Notes under the pieces: model-generated | Database searches by the model: none | What the model was told of the DNA's origin: nothing | What the model saw: only the letters and a program-made list of their open reading frames with translations | From: Spirochaetaceae bacterium bin103 | Lineage (GTDB): Bacteria > Spirochaetota > Spirochaetia > SZUA-6 > Bin103 | DNA length: 64,000 nt | Reading direction: 5' to 3' | Assembly: GCA_002238925.1 (NCBI GenBank) | Contig: MPNH01000008.1 | Location: forward strand, 51,178 to 115,177 | Shown here: positions 1 through 8,796 of the stretch, in pieces | How positions within the stretch are numbered: position 1 is the first letter of the stretch | How the letters are laid out: each line of letters opens with the position of its first letter | Translations under genes and position numbers: made by a program

Positions 1-657
1 CGCATCCTGGATTTGGGCTGCGGCGACGGCGAACTCAGCATGGCGTTGGCCGCGCACGGCTGCACGGTGGTGGGCGTGGACCGCAGCGAGGCGTTCGTGG
101 CGGCAGCGAGGCAACGCGGGGTGAACGCGCGGGTGGCCGACGCGCGCCGCCTTGCCGACGCCGGCTTCGCCGCGGGCAGCTTCGATGGGGTGTTCTCCAA
201 TGCGGTCCTGCACTGGATCCGCGAACCGGCGCCGGTTATCGCGGGAGTGCGGCGGCTGTTGCGCACCGGCGGCTGCTTCGCGGCCGAATTCGGCGGGGCC
301 GGCAACATCGCCACGGTCCGCGGCGCGCTGCATGCCGCGTTCGAACGCCGCGGGCTCGACCCGGCGGTCCGCGATCCCTGGTACTTTCCGACGCCGCAGG
401 CATACCGGGCATTGCTCGAAAGCGGTGGCTTCACGGTGACCGGGATGACCCTGTTCGACCGCCCGACGCCGATTCCGGGTACGCTCGCCGAGTGGCTGCA
501 ACTGTTCGGCGCCGCGTGGCTTGCCGATCTGGACCGCGCCACGCGCACCGCGATCGTGGCCGAGGTCTCGGCTGCGGCGGCGCCCCGGCTGCGTGCTGCC
601 GGCGGTGCCTGGACGGTGGACTACGTGCGCCTGCGCGTTCGCGCGGTGGCGGGGTAG
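1..657 (+). CDS. Class I SAM-dependent methyltransferase (5' truncated by window)
   Basis: The reading frame is open from base 1, so the true start lies upstream. The first residues carry the SAM-binding motif I (LDLGCGDGE). An acidic strand-2 end follows (GVDRSEAF), then a motif IV-like stretch with SNAVLHWI. That combination is typical of the Methyltransf_11/trans-aconitate methyltransferase-like group. Substrate cannot be told from sequence. The protein ends at a TAG, 28 bases before the convergent DinB-family gene. The TTG at base 13 lies inside motif I and is not a plausible start. The fold is secure, the substrate is unknown. Confidence 0.85.
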   Translation, partial: RILDLGCGDGELSMALAAHGCTVVGVDRSEAFVAAARQRGVNARVADARRLADAGFAAGSFDGVFSNAVLHWIREPAPVIAGVRRLLRTGGCFAAEFGGAGNIATVRGALHAAFERRGLDPAVRDPWYFPTPQAYRALLESGGFTVTGMTLFDRPTPIPGTLAEWLQLFGAAWLADLDRATRTAIVAEVSAAAAPRLRAAGGAWTVDYVRLRVRAVAG

Positions 658-685
658 GGGATACTACCGGGCCGCCCGGGCAGGC

Positions 686-1198
686 TCAGGGCGCGTTCTG
701 CCGGGGTCTGGTCAGGGCAGCCCACCGCGGGCTCCGCATGCGCGCGAGTTCGACGATCTGGCCGCTGTGGTAGGCGGCGTGGGCCATCGCGCGCAGCAAC
801 GCCTGCAGCACGGTGTGCGGCTCGCCGCGGATGGTTACCTCACGGTTCAGGTCGGCGGGGCGGAGCGTGGCGAGCGTGGCATCCACGCACTCCCAGCCGG
901 CGGTCCACTGGGCGTGCACCGCGTCATGGTCCACCACATCGTTGCGGAACTCGGCGTCGCGGTCGCGGGTCGGCTTCTCGCCGTCGGTGGTGAGGAAATC
1001 GGTGAACCGGGAGCGGAGGTTGCCGCCGACGTGTTTCATCAGCATGGCAACACTGTTGGAGTGCTCGTCCGGCAACCAGCCCAGCTCCGCGGGCGGCATC
1101 TGGGCCACGGCACGCTCGGCGAGGCGCCGGTTGAGAGTGAATTCGTCGGCTATGAAGCGCAGCGCATCGGCGGCGCTGCGCGCGAGGTCGTCGCTCAT
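686..1198 (-). CDS. DinB/DUF1572-family putative metal-dependent protein
   Basis: A 170-residue protein of the DinB four-helix-bundle superfamily. His56 (in MLMKHVGGN) and the pair His140 and His144 (in MAHAAYHSGQI) match the three-histidine metal site of DinB/DUF1572 proteins. Family members are thought to act as thiol-dependent metalloenzymes, but this subgroup has no defined reaction. The start at 1198 (MSDDLARS) is chosen because the upstream extension is Arg/Pro-rich and unlike the family N-terminus. The gene converges on the methyltransferase and diverges from the PQQ-type dehydrogenase, so it is probably transcribed alone. Confidence 0.8.
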   Translation of the reverse strand: MSDDLARSAADALRFIADEFTLNRRLAERAVAQMPPAELGWLPDEHSNSVAMLMKHVGGNLRSRFTDFLTTDGEKPTRDRDAEFRNDVVDHDAVHAQWTAGWECVDATLATLRPADLNREVTIRGEPHTVLQALLRAMAHAAYHSGQIVELARMRSPRWAALTRPRQNAP

Positions 1199-1308
1199 GA
1201 CGGGGATGCTACCGCGCGGCGCCGATCGCGCCAACCGGGGCGCCGCGGTCGGGCGCTCGGGGGCGCTCGGGATGACCCGATGACACGGACCGGCGCGGCC
1301 GGGTATCA

Positions 1309-2469
1309 ATGGGAGTCATGCGGAGTGTGCAGAGTGGTGCAAGTCGGGCCGTTGCCGTGCTGATTGCCGGCGTGTCGTTCCTGCTCGGCGGCCTGATCCA
1401 GGCGCCGGCGCAGGAGCAGATCTATCGGTCGAGCGAACACGACTATGCCGTCGAACCGGTTGTGACCGGACTCGAGCACCCGTGGGCGGTGGCGTTTTTG
1501 CCCGATGGCGGGCTACTGATCACCGAGCGCCCCGGCCGCCTGCTGCGCATCGACGCCACCGGCGCGCGCACCGCGGTGGCCGGGCTTCCGGAAATCGCCG
1601 CGGCGGGTCAGGGCGGCCTGCTCGACGTAATTGTCGATCCCGGTTTCGCCGCCAACCGGTTGATCTTCTTCTCCTACGTGGAGCGCGCCGACGGCGGCCT
1701 GCGCACTGCCGTGGCACGCGCCGAGCTGGACCGCGGCCGGCTGCTGGAGGTGAGGCGCATCTTCGCCATGAACCGGGCGTCGCGCGGCGGCCGCCACTTC
1801 GGCTCGCGGCTGGCGGTCCTGGCCGACGGCGACCTGGTAATCGGGCTCGGCGAACGCGGCCAGCGCCAGCGCGCCCAGGATCCCGCCGACCATGCCGGAT
1901 CGGTGCTGCGCATCAGGACCGACGGCAGCCCGTCGCCGCGCACCGCCGCACTGGCGATTCCCGGCGCCGCCGCGGAAGTGTTCACCTGGGGCCATCGCAA
2001 CGTGCAGGGGCTGGCCATTCACCCCGAGACCGGCGCCGTCTGGGTGCACGAACACGGTCCGCGCGGCGGCGACGAGATCAACATCCTGCGCGGCGGCGCC
2101 AATTACGGCTGGCCGGTGGTGACATTCGGCCGCGAGTACTCGGGCCCGCGCATCGGGATCGGCACCGAGGCGCCGGGCATGCAGTCGCCGCTGCTGCATT
2201 GGACGCCGTCGATCGCGCCTTCCGGGATGGCGTTCTACACCGGAGCCGAGTTTCCGCGCTGGCGCGGCGACCTGTTCGCGGGCGCCCTGGTGGGCCGCCA
2301 CCTGCGCCGTGTCGTGCTGCGCGGGGAGGAGGCGGTCGAGCAGGAGGTGCTGCTGGACCGGCTGGCGGAGCGGGTGCGCGACGTACGCCAGGGGCCGGAC
2401 GGCGCCCTCTGGGTACTGACCGACGAGTCCGACGGCACGCTCTACCGGATCACCAACCCGGACCGGTAA
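1309..2469 (+). CDS. PQQ-dependent sugar dehydrogenase (soluble aldose dehydrogenase type)
   Basis: A 386-residue exported protein of the glucose/sorbosone dehydrogenase (YliI/GSDH) family, a six-bladed propeller that oxidises aldoses with PQQ. A signal peptide with a hydrophobic core at about residues 14-32 ends near PAQEQ. The mature part opens with the family signature GLEHPWAVAFLPDGGLLITE. Later segments such as GHRNVQGLAIHP and HEHGPRGGDEIN are conserved in this family around the active site. Length is normal. ATGs at 1309 and 1318 are both possible. No PQQ synthesis genes are in the window, so cofactor supply is unknown. Confidence 0.88.
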   Translation: MGVMRSVQSGASRAVAVLIAGVSFLLGGLIQAPAQEQIYRSSEHDYAVEPVVTGLEHPWAVAFLPDGGLLITERPGRLLRIDATGARTAVAGLPEIAAAGQGGLLDVIVDPGFAANRLIFFSYVERADGGLRTAVARAELDRGRLLEVRRIFAMNRASRGGRHFGSRLAVLADGDLVIGLGERGQRQRAQDPADHAGSVLRIRTDGSPSPRTAALAIPGAAAEVFTWGHRNVQGLAIHPETGAVWVHEHGPRGGDEINILRGGANYGWPVVTFGREYSGPRIGIGTEAPGMQSPLLHWTPSIAPSGMAFYTGAEFPRWRGDLFAGALVGRHLRRVVLRGEEAVEQEVLLDRLAERVRDVRQGPDGALWVLTDESDGTLYRITNPDR

Positions 2470-2514
2470 CGGAACCGGGGCCTGGCGAGCAGTTTCACGG
2501 CCCGAGCAGCGCGA

Positions 2515-2733
2515 TTACAGCCGCACCACCACCGCGGTGATGGCAATCACCGCCGCCAGTTCGGCGAGCAGCACCACGCCGAGCAGCACACCGCGGCCGA
2601 CGGCCAGCGCGCCGCCGGAGCGGGTCAGCTTGAGCAGTGGCTGGCCGAGCACCGCTATCATGTAAGCCAGCAGCGCCGCCACAACGACCAGGATCGCAAT
2701 GGCGATCAGGTTGATCGGCATATCAGCAAGCAT
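2515..2733 (-). CDS. Small two-helix membrane protein, unknown function
   Basis: A 72-residue protein with two long hydrophobic stretches (about residues 7-31 and 46-71) joined by a short polar loop containing KLTRSGG. No motif is recognised. The codons are GC-rich like the neighbours, and the frame sits cleanly between the sugar dehydrogenase and proS. Codirection with proS allows co-transcription, although about 70 bases with a small repeat lie between them. It is probably a real small inner-membrane protein, but composition alone can make hydrophobic frames in GC-rich DNA. Confidence 0.5.
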   Translation of the reverse strand: MLADMPINLIAIAILVVVAALLAYMIAVLGQPLLKLTRSGGALAVGRGVLLGVVLLAELAAVIAITAVVVRL

Positions 2734-2768
2734 ACCCGCGCGGCGGCGCGACGTGAATAGGCCGCCTG

Positions 2769-2798
2769 CGCCGGGATGCGCCGGGATGCGCCGGGACC
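2769..2798. repeat. Three-copy 10-bp tandem repeat
   Basis: The unit CGCCGGGATG is repeated exactly twice, then a third time with its last two bases changed. It lies just downstream of the proS stop on the minus strand. No function is evident. Confidence 0.75.
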
Positions 2799-2805
2799 GG
2801 GCGCC

Positions 2806-4353
2806 TCAATAGGCGCGCGCGATCACCGCCGCCGGTGCGCCGGCCTCGCCGCCAAATATGCAGGTGCCGGTGTCGGCGGCGTCCGGGATGCAGCGCAGGC
2901 TCAGCTTGAGCCTGCCGAGCAGCTCGCGGTAGGCCGGATCCTGTTCGGCGGCGGCCGATACCGGTGCCGTCGCGAAGCCGGCCGACGCGTCGTCGCGGAA
3001 GTACTCCTCAAGTGCCGCAAGGCTGGAAACCCGGGTGCTGTGGTCGGCCAGGAAGCGCCGCGCGCGCTGCAGCATACCGTCCTGCATCGCCGCAAGCAGC
3101 GCCGGCGCATCCGCAACCAGCTGCTCGTGCGCCACGGCGGCGCGCTGCCGCGGCGGCTGGTCGCGGCGGGCAACGGACACGGTGCCGGCGGCGAGGTCGC
3201 GCGGCCCCACCTCGATGCGCAGCGGTACCCCGCGCTTGACGTGGTACCAGTTCTTCTCGCCGCCGCGCAGGTCGCGGTCGTCGATGGCGACCCGCAGCGG
3301 TTCGTCCGCGTAGCGCGCGTCGCGCAGCCGCCGTTCCAGGCCGCGGCAGAAGTCGAGCACCGCGTTGCGCTGCGTCTCGTCCTTGTAGATGGGCAGGATC
3401 ACCGCCTGCTGTGGGGCCAGGCGCGGCGGCAGCACCACGCCGTCGTCGTCGCCGTGGGTCATGATCAGCCCGCCCACCAGGCGCGTGGACACGCCCCAGG
3501 AGGTGGTCCAGGCATGGGCGAGTGCGCCGTCCCGGTCGCTGAAGGTGATGTTGCAGGCACGCGCGAAGTTCTGGCCCAGAAAGTGCGAGGTGCCCGCCTG
3601 CAGCGCCTTGCGATCCTGCATCATCGCCTCGATGGTGTAGGTGTTCTCGGCGCCGGGAAAGCGTTCGCCGGCGCTCTTCTCGCCGCGCACCACCGGCATG
3701 GCCATGTGGTTCTCGGCGAAGTCGGCGTACACGCCGAGCATGCGCAGCGTCTCCTCGTGCGCCTCGCCGGCGGTGGCGTGCACGGTGTGGCCCTCCTGCC
3801 AGAGAAACTCGGCGGTGCGCAGGAACAGGCGCGGGCGCAACTCCCAGCGCACCACGTTGGCCCACTGGTTGATCAGAATCGGCAGATCGCGATACGACTG
3901 CACCCACTTGGAGTACATCTCGCCGATGATGGTCTCGCTGGTCGGGCGCACCACGTACGGCTCATCGAGCTTGCCGGCCGGCACCACCCCGCCCGCCCCC
4001 CGGACCTCCCCGGCCGCCCCCCGCCCGCCGCCCGCGCCGGGCTCCAGCCGATGGTGGGTGACCACCGCGCACTCCTTGGCGAACCCCTCCACGTGCTCCG
4101 CCTCGCGCTCCAGGTAGCGGAGCGGAATGAACAGCGGAAAGTAGGCGTTGCTGTGCCCGGTGGCCTTGAACATGCCGTCGAGTGCACGCTGCATGTTCTC
4201 CCACAGCGCATAGCCCCACGGTTTGATTACCATGCAGCCGCGCACCGGGGACAGTTCGGCCAGGTCGGCGGCCCGCACCACCTGTTGGTACCACTCGGGG
4301 TAGTTCTCGTCGCGGGTAGGGGAGATGGCGGTCCGGGTTGCTCGCTTGCTCAT
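2806..4353 (-). CDS. proS: Prolyl-tRNA synthetase, short archaeal/eukaryote-type
   Basis: Charges tRNA-Pro with proline in the cytoplasm. At 515 residues it lacks the bacterial editing insertion and matches the short class II form. Class II core segments are clear: PLFIPL near residue 75, VVRPTSETIIGEMYSKW, NVVRWELRPRLFLRTAEFLWQEGHT cut here into RTAEFLWQEGHTVH, then TSHFLGQNFA and WTTSWGVSTRLVGGLIMTHG. The C-terminus ends in the family's aromatic Tyr. Residues about 104-122 are an unusual Gly/Arg/Ala-rich insert between HHRLEP and PAGKLDEP, encoded by almost pure G/C (3985-4045). Relatives carry a much shorter linker here. Confidence 0.95.
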   Translation of the reverse strand: MSKRATRTAISPTRDENYPEWYQQVVRAADLAELSPVRGCMVIKPWGYALWENMQRALDGMFKATGHSNAYFPLFIPLRYLEREAEHVEGFAKECAVVTHHRLEPGAGGGRGAAGEVRGAGGVVPAGKLDEPYVVRPTSETIIGEMYSKWVQSYRDLPILINQWANVVRWELRPRLFLRTAEFLWQEGHTVHATAGEAHEETLRMLGVYADFAENHMAMPVVRGEKSAGERFPGAENTYTIEAMMQDRKALQAGTSHFLGQNFARACNITFSDRDGALAHAWTTSWGVSTRLVGGLIMTHGDDDGVVLPPRLAPQQAVILPIYKDETQRNAVLDFCRGLERRLRDARYADEPLRVAIDDRDLRGGEKNWYHVKRGVPLRIEVGPRDLAAGTVSVARRDQPPRQRAAVAHEQLVADAPALLAAMQDGMLQRARRFLADHSTRVSSLAALEEYFRDDASAGFATAPVSAAAEQDPAYRELLGRLKLSLRCIPDAADTGTCIFGGEAGAPAAVIARAY

Positions 4354-4426
4354 CGCGGCGCAAAGTTAGCCGCTGGCCGCCGGAAGCTCAAGATACACCG
4401 GCAGGCGCGGCAGGCGCGGCCGGTGG

Positions 4427-6331
4427 TCAGCGCAACCAGACGTGCAAGGTGGACCCGGCAGTGAGCGCCGATCCGGGCGCGGGATCCTGGCTGGTCACGT
4501 AGCCGGAGCCGTGCAGCGACACGCTTACGTCCGCCAGCTCGAGCAGCGGCAGCAGGCGGCGCAGCGGCAGCCCGGCGAGGTCCGGGATCGCTTCTCCGAC
4601 GGTAAGGTGCGGGGTGGCGGAGACCACGATGTGCGCCGGGTGCGTGAGCGGGTCGGCGTCGTTCGGCGGCATGCGGTAGTAGGTGGTGAGGAAGCGGGAC
4701 ACCTCTTTCAACAGTGGCGCCGCGATCAGGCCGCCGTAGCGCTGCGCTCCCTTCGGATGCTGGATGATGACGTAGGAGATGAAGCGCGGATCGTCGGCGG
4801 GGAGGATGCCGAGGATCGACGCGATGAGGTGGTCGTCGGAGTAGCCTCCGGTTTCCGGATCGTACACCTGCGCGGTGCCGGTCTTGGTGGCGATGCGGTA
4901 GCCGTTGAGCTGGGCCAGGCGGCCGGTACCCTTGGTGGCTACCGTCTCCATCATGGCAAGCACGCGGGAGGCGACCTCCGGGGCGACCACCCGGCGCACC
5001 GGCTCGGCGGCGAACGGCTTTACCACGGTGCCGTCGGCGGCAACCACCTCGCGCACCAGCCGCGGTCGCAGCAGCATGCCGCCGTTGGCGAATGCGGACG
5101 CAGCCTGGATCACCTGCAGGGCGGTTACCGAGATCTCTTGTCCGATCGCGATGGTCGGCTTGGTGCGCCCTGACCATTCGTCGGTGTTGCGCAGCGTGCC
5201 GCCGGCCTCGCCCGGGAATGGCGACCCGGTGGCCTCGCCGAAGCCGAACGCGCGCAGCATGTGGTGGAAGGTGTCGGCGTCGATCCGGTCCGACGCGTGC
5301 GCGGTGCCGGCGTTGCTGGAGTAGCGCAGGATGTTCTCGGCATCGAGGTCGCCGTACACGCCGAGGTCGCCGATGCGTATCGTGCCGCCGCCCGGCAGCT
5401 TGCGCCGGTAGTAGCCGGGACTCGGAAACGTCATGGACGGGGTGATGGCGCCGCTCTGCAGCAGACTGGCCATGGTGAAGATCTTGAATACCGATCCCGG
5501 CTCGTACGGCATGGTGGCGATCGCATTGCGCCAGCGTTCCTTGGGTACCGTCGCGTAGGCGTTGGGATCGAACGACGGCTGGGCGGCGTAGGCGAGGATT
5601 TCGCCAGTCTCGGCCGAGGCTACCACAATGTACACGGCATCGGCGTCGTGCTCGGCGCGGGCGTCGGCGGCAAGCTGTTCCATGCCGTGCTGGACGTTGA
5701 CGTCGAGGGTAAGGAACACTTGGTGGCCGAGCACCTCGCCGCCCTCCGGCGCGATGGTATCGGGCGCGAGCACGTAGTTGAACGAGTTCTCGATGCCCTC
5801 CAGGCCCACGTTGTCCACGCCCACGAAGCCCAACACGTGCGCCGCAAGTTCGCCTTCCGGGTAGGAGCGCGCCTGCTCCGCCTGCAGGTCGATGCCGCGC
5901 AGTTCGCCCAGGTCGCGCGCCGCCAGGATGGCAGCCGACTGGTCCGGCGTAATGTGGCGCTGGACGTACACGAAGCCGTCGCCGTCGAACAGGCGCCGCA
6001 CGTCGCCGGCGCGCAGGTCCAGGATATCGGCAAGCAGCGCGGCCGACGCGTCCGGCTCGGTGACCGACGGCGCCCAGGCGGTGACCGAGTCGCGCTCGAT
6101 GGTAACCGCCAGCACGCGCCCGTTGCGGTCCAGGATCGGCCCCCGCTCCACTTCCGGCAGGCGCACCACCGGATCGCCGGCCGGGTGGCCGTCGACGATC
6201 ATGAACGTGGTGTAGCGGACGATCAGCGCCGCCATGCACAGGACCAGGAACGACACGAACAGTACCAGGCGCCGCGCCGTCGGGTCGCGGCCGCCCGTAT
6301 CTGGTGCCGGCATGTCAGTCGCTGTGCTCAC
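4427..6331 (-). CDS. ftsI: Class B penicillin-binding protein (FtsI-like) with C-terminal PASTA domain
   Basis: A 634-residue septal peptidoglycan transpeptidase. A cytoplasmic tail is followed by one membrane helix (about residues 21-45), the PBP dimerisation domain (ERGPILDRNG near 62) and the transpeptidase domain. All three penicillin-binding motifs are present: SVFK with Ser280 and Lys283, SSN at 338-340 and KTG at 483-485. A single PASTA-like domain covers about 570-634. Start is GTG at 6331. The gene is not in a visible dcw cluster, so assignment to FtsI rather than an elongation-type PBP2 or a SpoVD-like protein rests on architecture. Confidence 0.88.
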   Translation of the reverse strand: MSTATDMPAPDTGGRDPTARRLVLFVSFLVLCMAALIVRYTTFMIVDGHPAGDPVVRLPEVERGPILDRNGRVLAVTIERDSVTAWAPSVTEPDASAALLADILDLRAGDVRRLFDGDGFVYVQRHITPDQSAAILAARDLGELRGIDLQAEQARSYPEGELAAHVLGFVGVDNVGLEGIENSFNYVLAPDTIAPEGGEVLGHQVFLTLDVNVQHGMEQLAADARAEHDADAVYIVVASAETGEILAYAAQPSFDPNAYATVPKERWRNAIATMPYEPGSVFKIFTMASLLQSGAITPSMTFPSPGYYRRKLPGGGTIRIGDLGVYGDLDAENILRYSSNAGTAHASDRIDADTFHHMLRAFGFGEATGSPFPGEAGGTLRNTDEWSGRTKPTIAIGQEISVTALQVIQAASAFANGGMLLRPRLVREVVAADGTVVKPFAAEPVRRVVAPEVASRVLAMMETVATKGTGRLAQLNGYRIATKTGTAQVYDPETGGYSDDHLIASILGILPADDPRFISYVIIQHPKGAQRYGGLIAAPLLKEVSRFLTTYYRMPPNDADPLTHPAHIVVSATPHLTVGEAIPDLAGLPLRRLLPLLELADVSVSLHGSGYVTSQDPAPGSALTAGSTLHVWLR

Positions 6332-6411
6332 CTATCGTTTATCGGCTGGTCGAAGGAGGTTGCCGAGCGTCCCTTGACAGCGGCGGCGAGTCATGGAACA
6401 ACCGGACTTGA

Positions 6412-7527
6412 ATGAGCACTCGGCGGCGCCCGCTGGCACAGGTGCGGTCGGACCTGCGCGTGGCCTGGTATCGATCGCCGGTCGAACCGGGGATATTGCG
6501 CGAACTCATGCGGCGCAGCGATCGGCGTGGCTGGCTGCAGGCCGGAGGACATCTTGCCCTGTTCGCCGTGACCGGCTCGCTGGCATACCTGTGCTGGGTT
6601 CACCAGTGGTGGGTGGTATTTGCCGCGGCAATGTTCGCGCACGGCACGATCGGTTCCTTTTTCAGAGGGCTTGCGACGCACGAGCTCAACCACGGAACGG
6701 TGTTCAGCACCCGTTGGCTCAACAAGCTGTTCCTGTACGTATACGCGCTGTTGAGTTGGGACAACCCGTTCCATCATTCCGCGAGCCACCGGTTCCACCA
6801 CCGTTACACGCTTCATCCGGCGGGCGACCGCGAGACGGTGCTGCCGGTCAGGCCGTCGCTGAGGCTTGCCCTCATGGTGCAGATGTTCACGGTGAACCTG
6901 TGGGGAGGGCGCCGTTCGCTGGGGCTTGGCGGGCTGTTGCCGATCATCCTGGACACCGTGCTGGCGGCGGCCGGCGTGATCGACGGGGAGTGGGCTGCCG
7001 CGGTCGTGGCCGATCGAGCGGCCGCCAAGCGCAAGTCGGTGTGGTGGTCGCGGCTGGTGCTGCTGTTTCACGGGCTGGTGGCCGCGTATGCCGCCTGGTC
7101 CGGAAACTGGGGGCTGCCGCTGGTGATTTCGTGCTTTCCCTTTGTCGCCAACTGGTGGGCGTACTTCGTGGGGTTGCCGATGCACGCCGGCCTGCGCAAC
7201 AACGTGCCCGACTTTCGCAAGTGCACCCGGACGATCACGCTCGATCCATTCTCGGAATTCATCTACTGGCACATGAATTGGCACACGGAGCATCACATGT
7301 ACTCCGGTGTCCCCTGCTACAATCTGGCCAAGCTGTCCCGGGAGATAGCCGACGACATGCCGGCGCCGCGGACGCTGGTGCAGGCCTGGCGCGAGATGCG
7401 GCGGACCTGGAGGCGGCAGCGGTACGACCCGAGCTACCAGTTCGACACGCCGCTGCCGGTCACCGCGCGCCCGACTCCGCCGCGGCACGACGGTCTCACC
7501 GAGGCCATCGAGGGGCCCGTCACGTGA
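6412..7527 (+). CDS. Membrane fatty acid desaturase family protein
   Basis: A 371-residue integral-membrane di-iron enzyme. The three histidine boxes of membrane desaturases are intact: HELNHGT near residue 91, HSASHRFHH near 121 and HTEHHM near 296. Hydrophobic segments surround them. Acyl-lipid desaturases insert double bases-unsaturations into lipid chains, but related hydroxylases share the fold, so the substrate is open. It lies immediately upstream of the betaine-type ABC operon in the same direction, 98 bases before that gene, and the operon has its own strong promoter. A link between membrane fluidity and osmotic response is inference only. Confidence 0.85.
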   Translation: MSTRRRPLAQVRSDLRVAWYRSPVEPGILRELMRRSDRRGWLQAGGHLALFAVTGSLAYLCWVHQWWVVFAAAMFAHGTIGSFFRGLATHELNHGTVFSTRWLNKLFLYVYALLSWDNPFHHSASHRFHHRYTLHPAGDRETVLPVRPSLRLALMVQMFTVNLWGGRRSLGLGGLLPIILDTVLAAAGVIDGEWAAAVVADRAAAKRKSVWWSRLVLLFHGLVAAYAAWSGNWGLPLVISCFPFVANWWAYFVGLPMHAGLRNNVPDFRKCTRTITLDPFSEFIYWHMNWHTEHHMYSGVPCYNLAKLSREIADDMPAPRTLVQAWREMRRTWRRQRYDPSYQFDTPLPVTARPTPPRHDGLTEAIEGPVT

Positions 7528-7586
7528 GCTGCGCGGATGCCTCCGGGCCACCGGCAGGCACCGCAAGTCCCGCAAGTCAGAGCCCG

Positions 7587-7615
7587 TTGACAGGTGCTGG
7601 AAGACGAACTATAGT
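7587..7615 (+). promoter_or_regulatory. Near-consensus sigma-70 promoter for the betaine ABC operon
   Basis: TTGACA at 7587-7592, a 17-base spacer, and TATAGT at 7610-7615. The expected start of transcription is near 7622, only a few bases before the ATG at 7626. The transcript would therefore be nearly leaderless, leaving no room for a ribosome binding site or riboswitch. Confidence 0.75.
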
Positions 7616-7625
7616 CAATTACCGT

Positions 7626-8705
7626 ATGTATTCTCATGATGAGTCGATAGACGGCTCCGGTTCTTCGGCTGCGAAGAAATCGATCAGGTTCCTGGCCGGC
7701 GTGCTGGTCCTGGCGCTGGCGGCCCCGTTCGCGGTTGCCGAGGCAGCCCAGGAGCAGGGCGACAGCGACGCCTGCAATGGCATCGCCCGCGAGCTCGTGT
7801 TCGCGGGTCTCGACTGGAATAGCGCCCAGTTGCACAACCAAATTGCCGGACAAATCCTGCAGGCGGGATTCGGCTGCTCCTTCACCGACATTCCGGGATC
7901 CACCATTCCCATGGTCCAGGGGCTGGTGCGCGGCGACATAGACATCGCCATGGAGATATGGTTCAACACGGCTCCGGAGATGTACCACGAGGCCGCGGCG
8001 GCAGGCGACGTGCTTGATCTCGGTCTGAACATGAATGCCGGTGAGTACGCATTCCTGGTCCCGCGCTTCGTGATCGAAGGCGATGCGGATCGCGGTATTG
8101 CGCCGATGGCTCCCGATCTGAAGTCGGTGGACGACCTGCCGATGTACGCTTCGGTGTTCGAAGACCCGGAAGAGCCGGGCAAGGGCCGCTTCTACAACTG
8201 CATCATCGGCTGGCAGTGCGAGTTGGTGAACAATGACAAGATGGCCACCTACGGGCTTGACGAACACTTCACCAATTTCCGGCCCGGCACCGGCGCCGCG
8301 TTGGCAAGTTCCCTGGCCGGCGCGTACGAGAAGGGCGATGCGTGGCTCGGCTACTACTGGGGGCCGACCTGGGTGCTCGGCACCTATGACATGGTGGTGC
8401 TGGAGGAGCCGGCGTACTCGGAGGACTGCTGGGTCGAGGGCGATCGCGGTTGTACGTGGCCGCCATCGATCGTCAACGTGGCGGTGACCAAGGAGTTTGC
8501 CGATGCCGCCTCCGACGAAATGATCGAGTTCCTGCGCGCATACGAATTGGATCAGCTTGTGGTCAGCCAGTTTCTCGCGTACATGCGCGAGAACGATGCG
8601 GGCGCGGACGACGCGGCGCGTCACTTCCTGGAAACTCAGGCCGATCTCTGGACTGCCTGGGTATCCGCTGATGTCGCCGCACGGGTCCAGGCCTCGCTGA
8701 ATTAG
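7626..8705 (+). CDS. proX: Glycine betaine/proline-type ABC transporter substrate-binding protein
   Basis: A 359-residue periplasmic solute receptor of the OpuAC/ProX family. A signal peptide has its hydrophobic core at about residues 23-36 and cleavage likely near AEAAQ. The mature protein starts with the family pattern ELVFAGLDWNSAQLHNQIA and contains GDIDIAMEIWFNT and GYYWGPTWVLGTYDM, regions that build the aromatic cage for quaternary amines. An EDCW and GDRGCTWPPS pair suggests a disulfide. The ATG at 7626 lies about 4 bases after the predicted transcription start, and no later in-frame start would keep the signal peptide. Permease and ATPase genes follow. Confidence 0.9.
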   Translation: MYSHDESIDGSGSSAAKKSIRFLAGVLVLALAAPFAVAEAAQEQGDSDACNGIARELVFAGLDWNSAQLHNQIAGQILQAGFGCSFTDIPGSTIPMVQGLVRGDIDIAMEIWFNTAPEMYHEAAAAGDVLDLGLNMNAGEYAFLVPRFVIEGDADRGIAPMAPDLKSVDDLPMYASVFEDPEEPGKGRFYNCIIGWQCELVNNDKMATYGLDEHFTNFRPGTGAALASSLAGAYEKGDAWLGYYWGPTWVLGTYDMVVLEEPAYSEDCWVEGDRGCTWPPSIVNVAVTKEFADAASDEMIEFLRAYELDQLVVSQFLAYMRENDAGADDAARHFLETQADLWTAWVSADVAARVQASLN

Positions 8706-8746
8706 GGGCCGAAACGAGGAACACGCTGACTTGACGGCGTAGTTTG

Positions 8747-8785
8747 ACCATGCCGCGGCCCCGTGATGCGGTGCCGCGGCATGGT
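8747..8785. promoter_or_regulatory. Perfect 13-bp stem-loop between binding-protein and permease genes
   Basis: ACCATGCCGCGGC at 8747-8759 pairs perfectly with GCCGCGGCATGGT at 8773-8785 around a 13-base loop. No T-run follows, so it is not a classic terminator. Stem-loops at this position in ABC operons often stabilise the binding-protein message or attenuate downstream genes; that role is inferred here. Confidence 0.7.
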
Positions 8786-8796
8786 TGATCACCGGT

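Noticed and set aside
2776..4464. A plus-strand frame of 562 codons opposite proS
   Set aside because: Antisense of a conserved tRNA synthetase; composition is that of a shadow frame.
7550..7626. Possible riboswitch before the betaine operon
   Set aside because: The predicted transcript start leaves only a few bases of leader.
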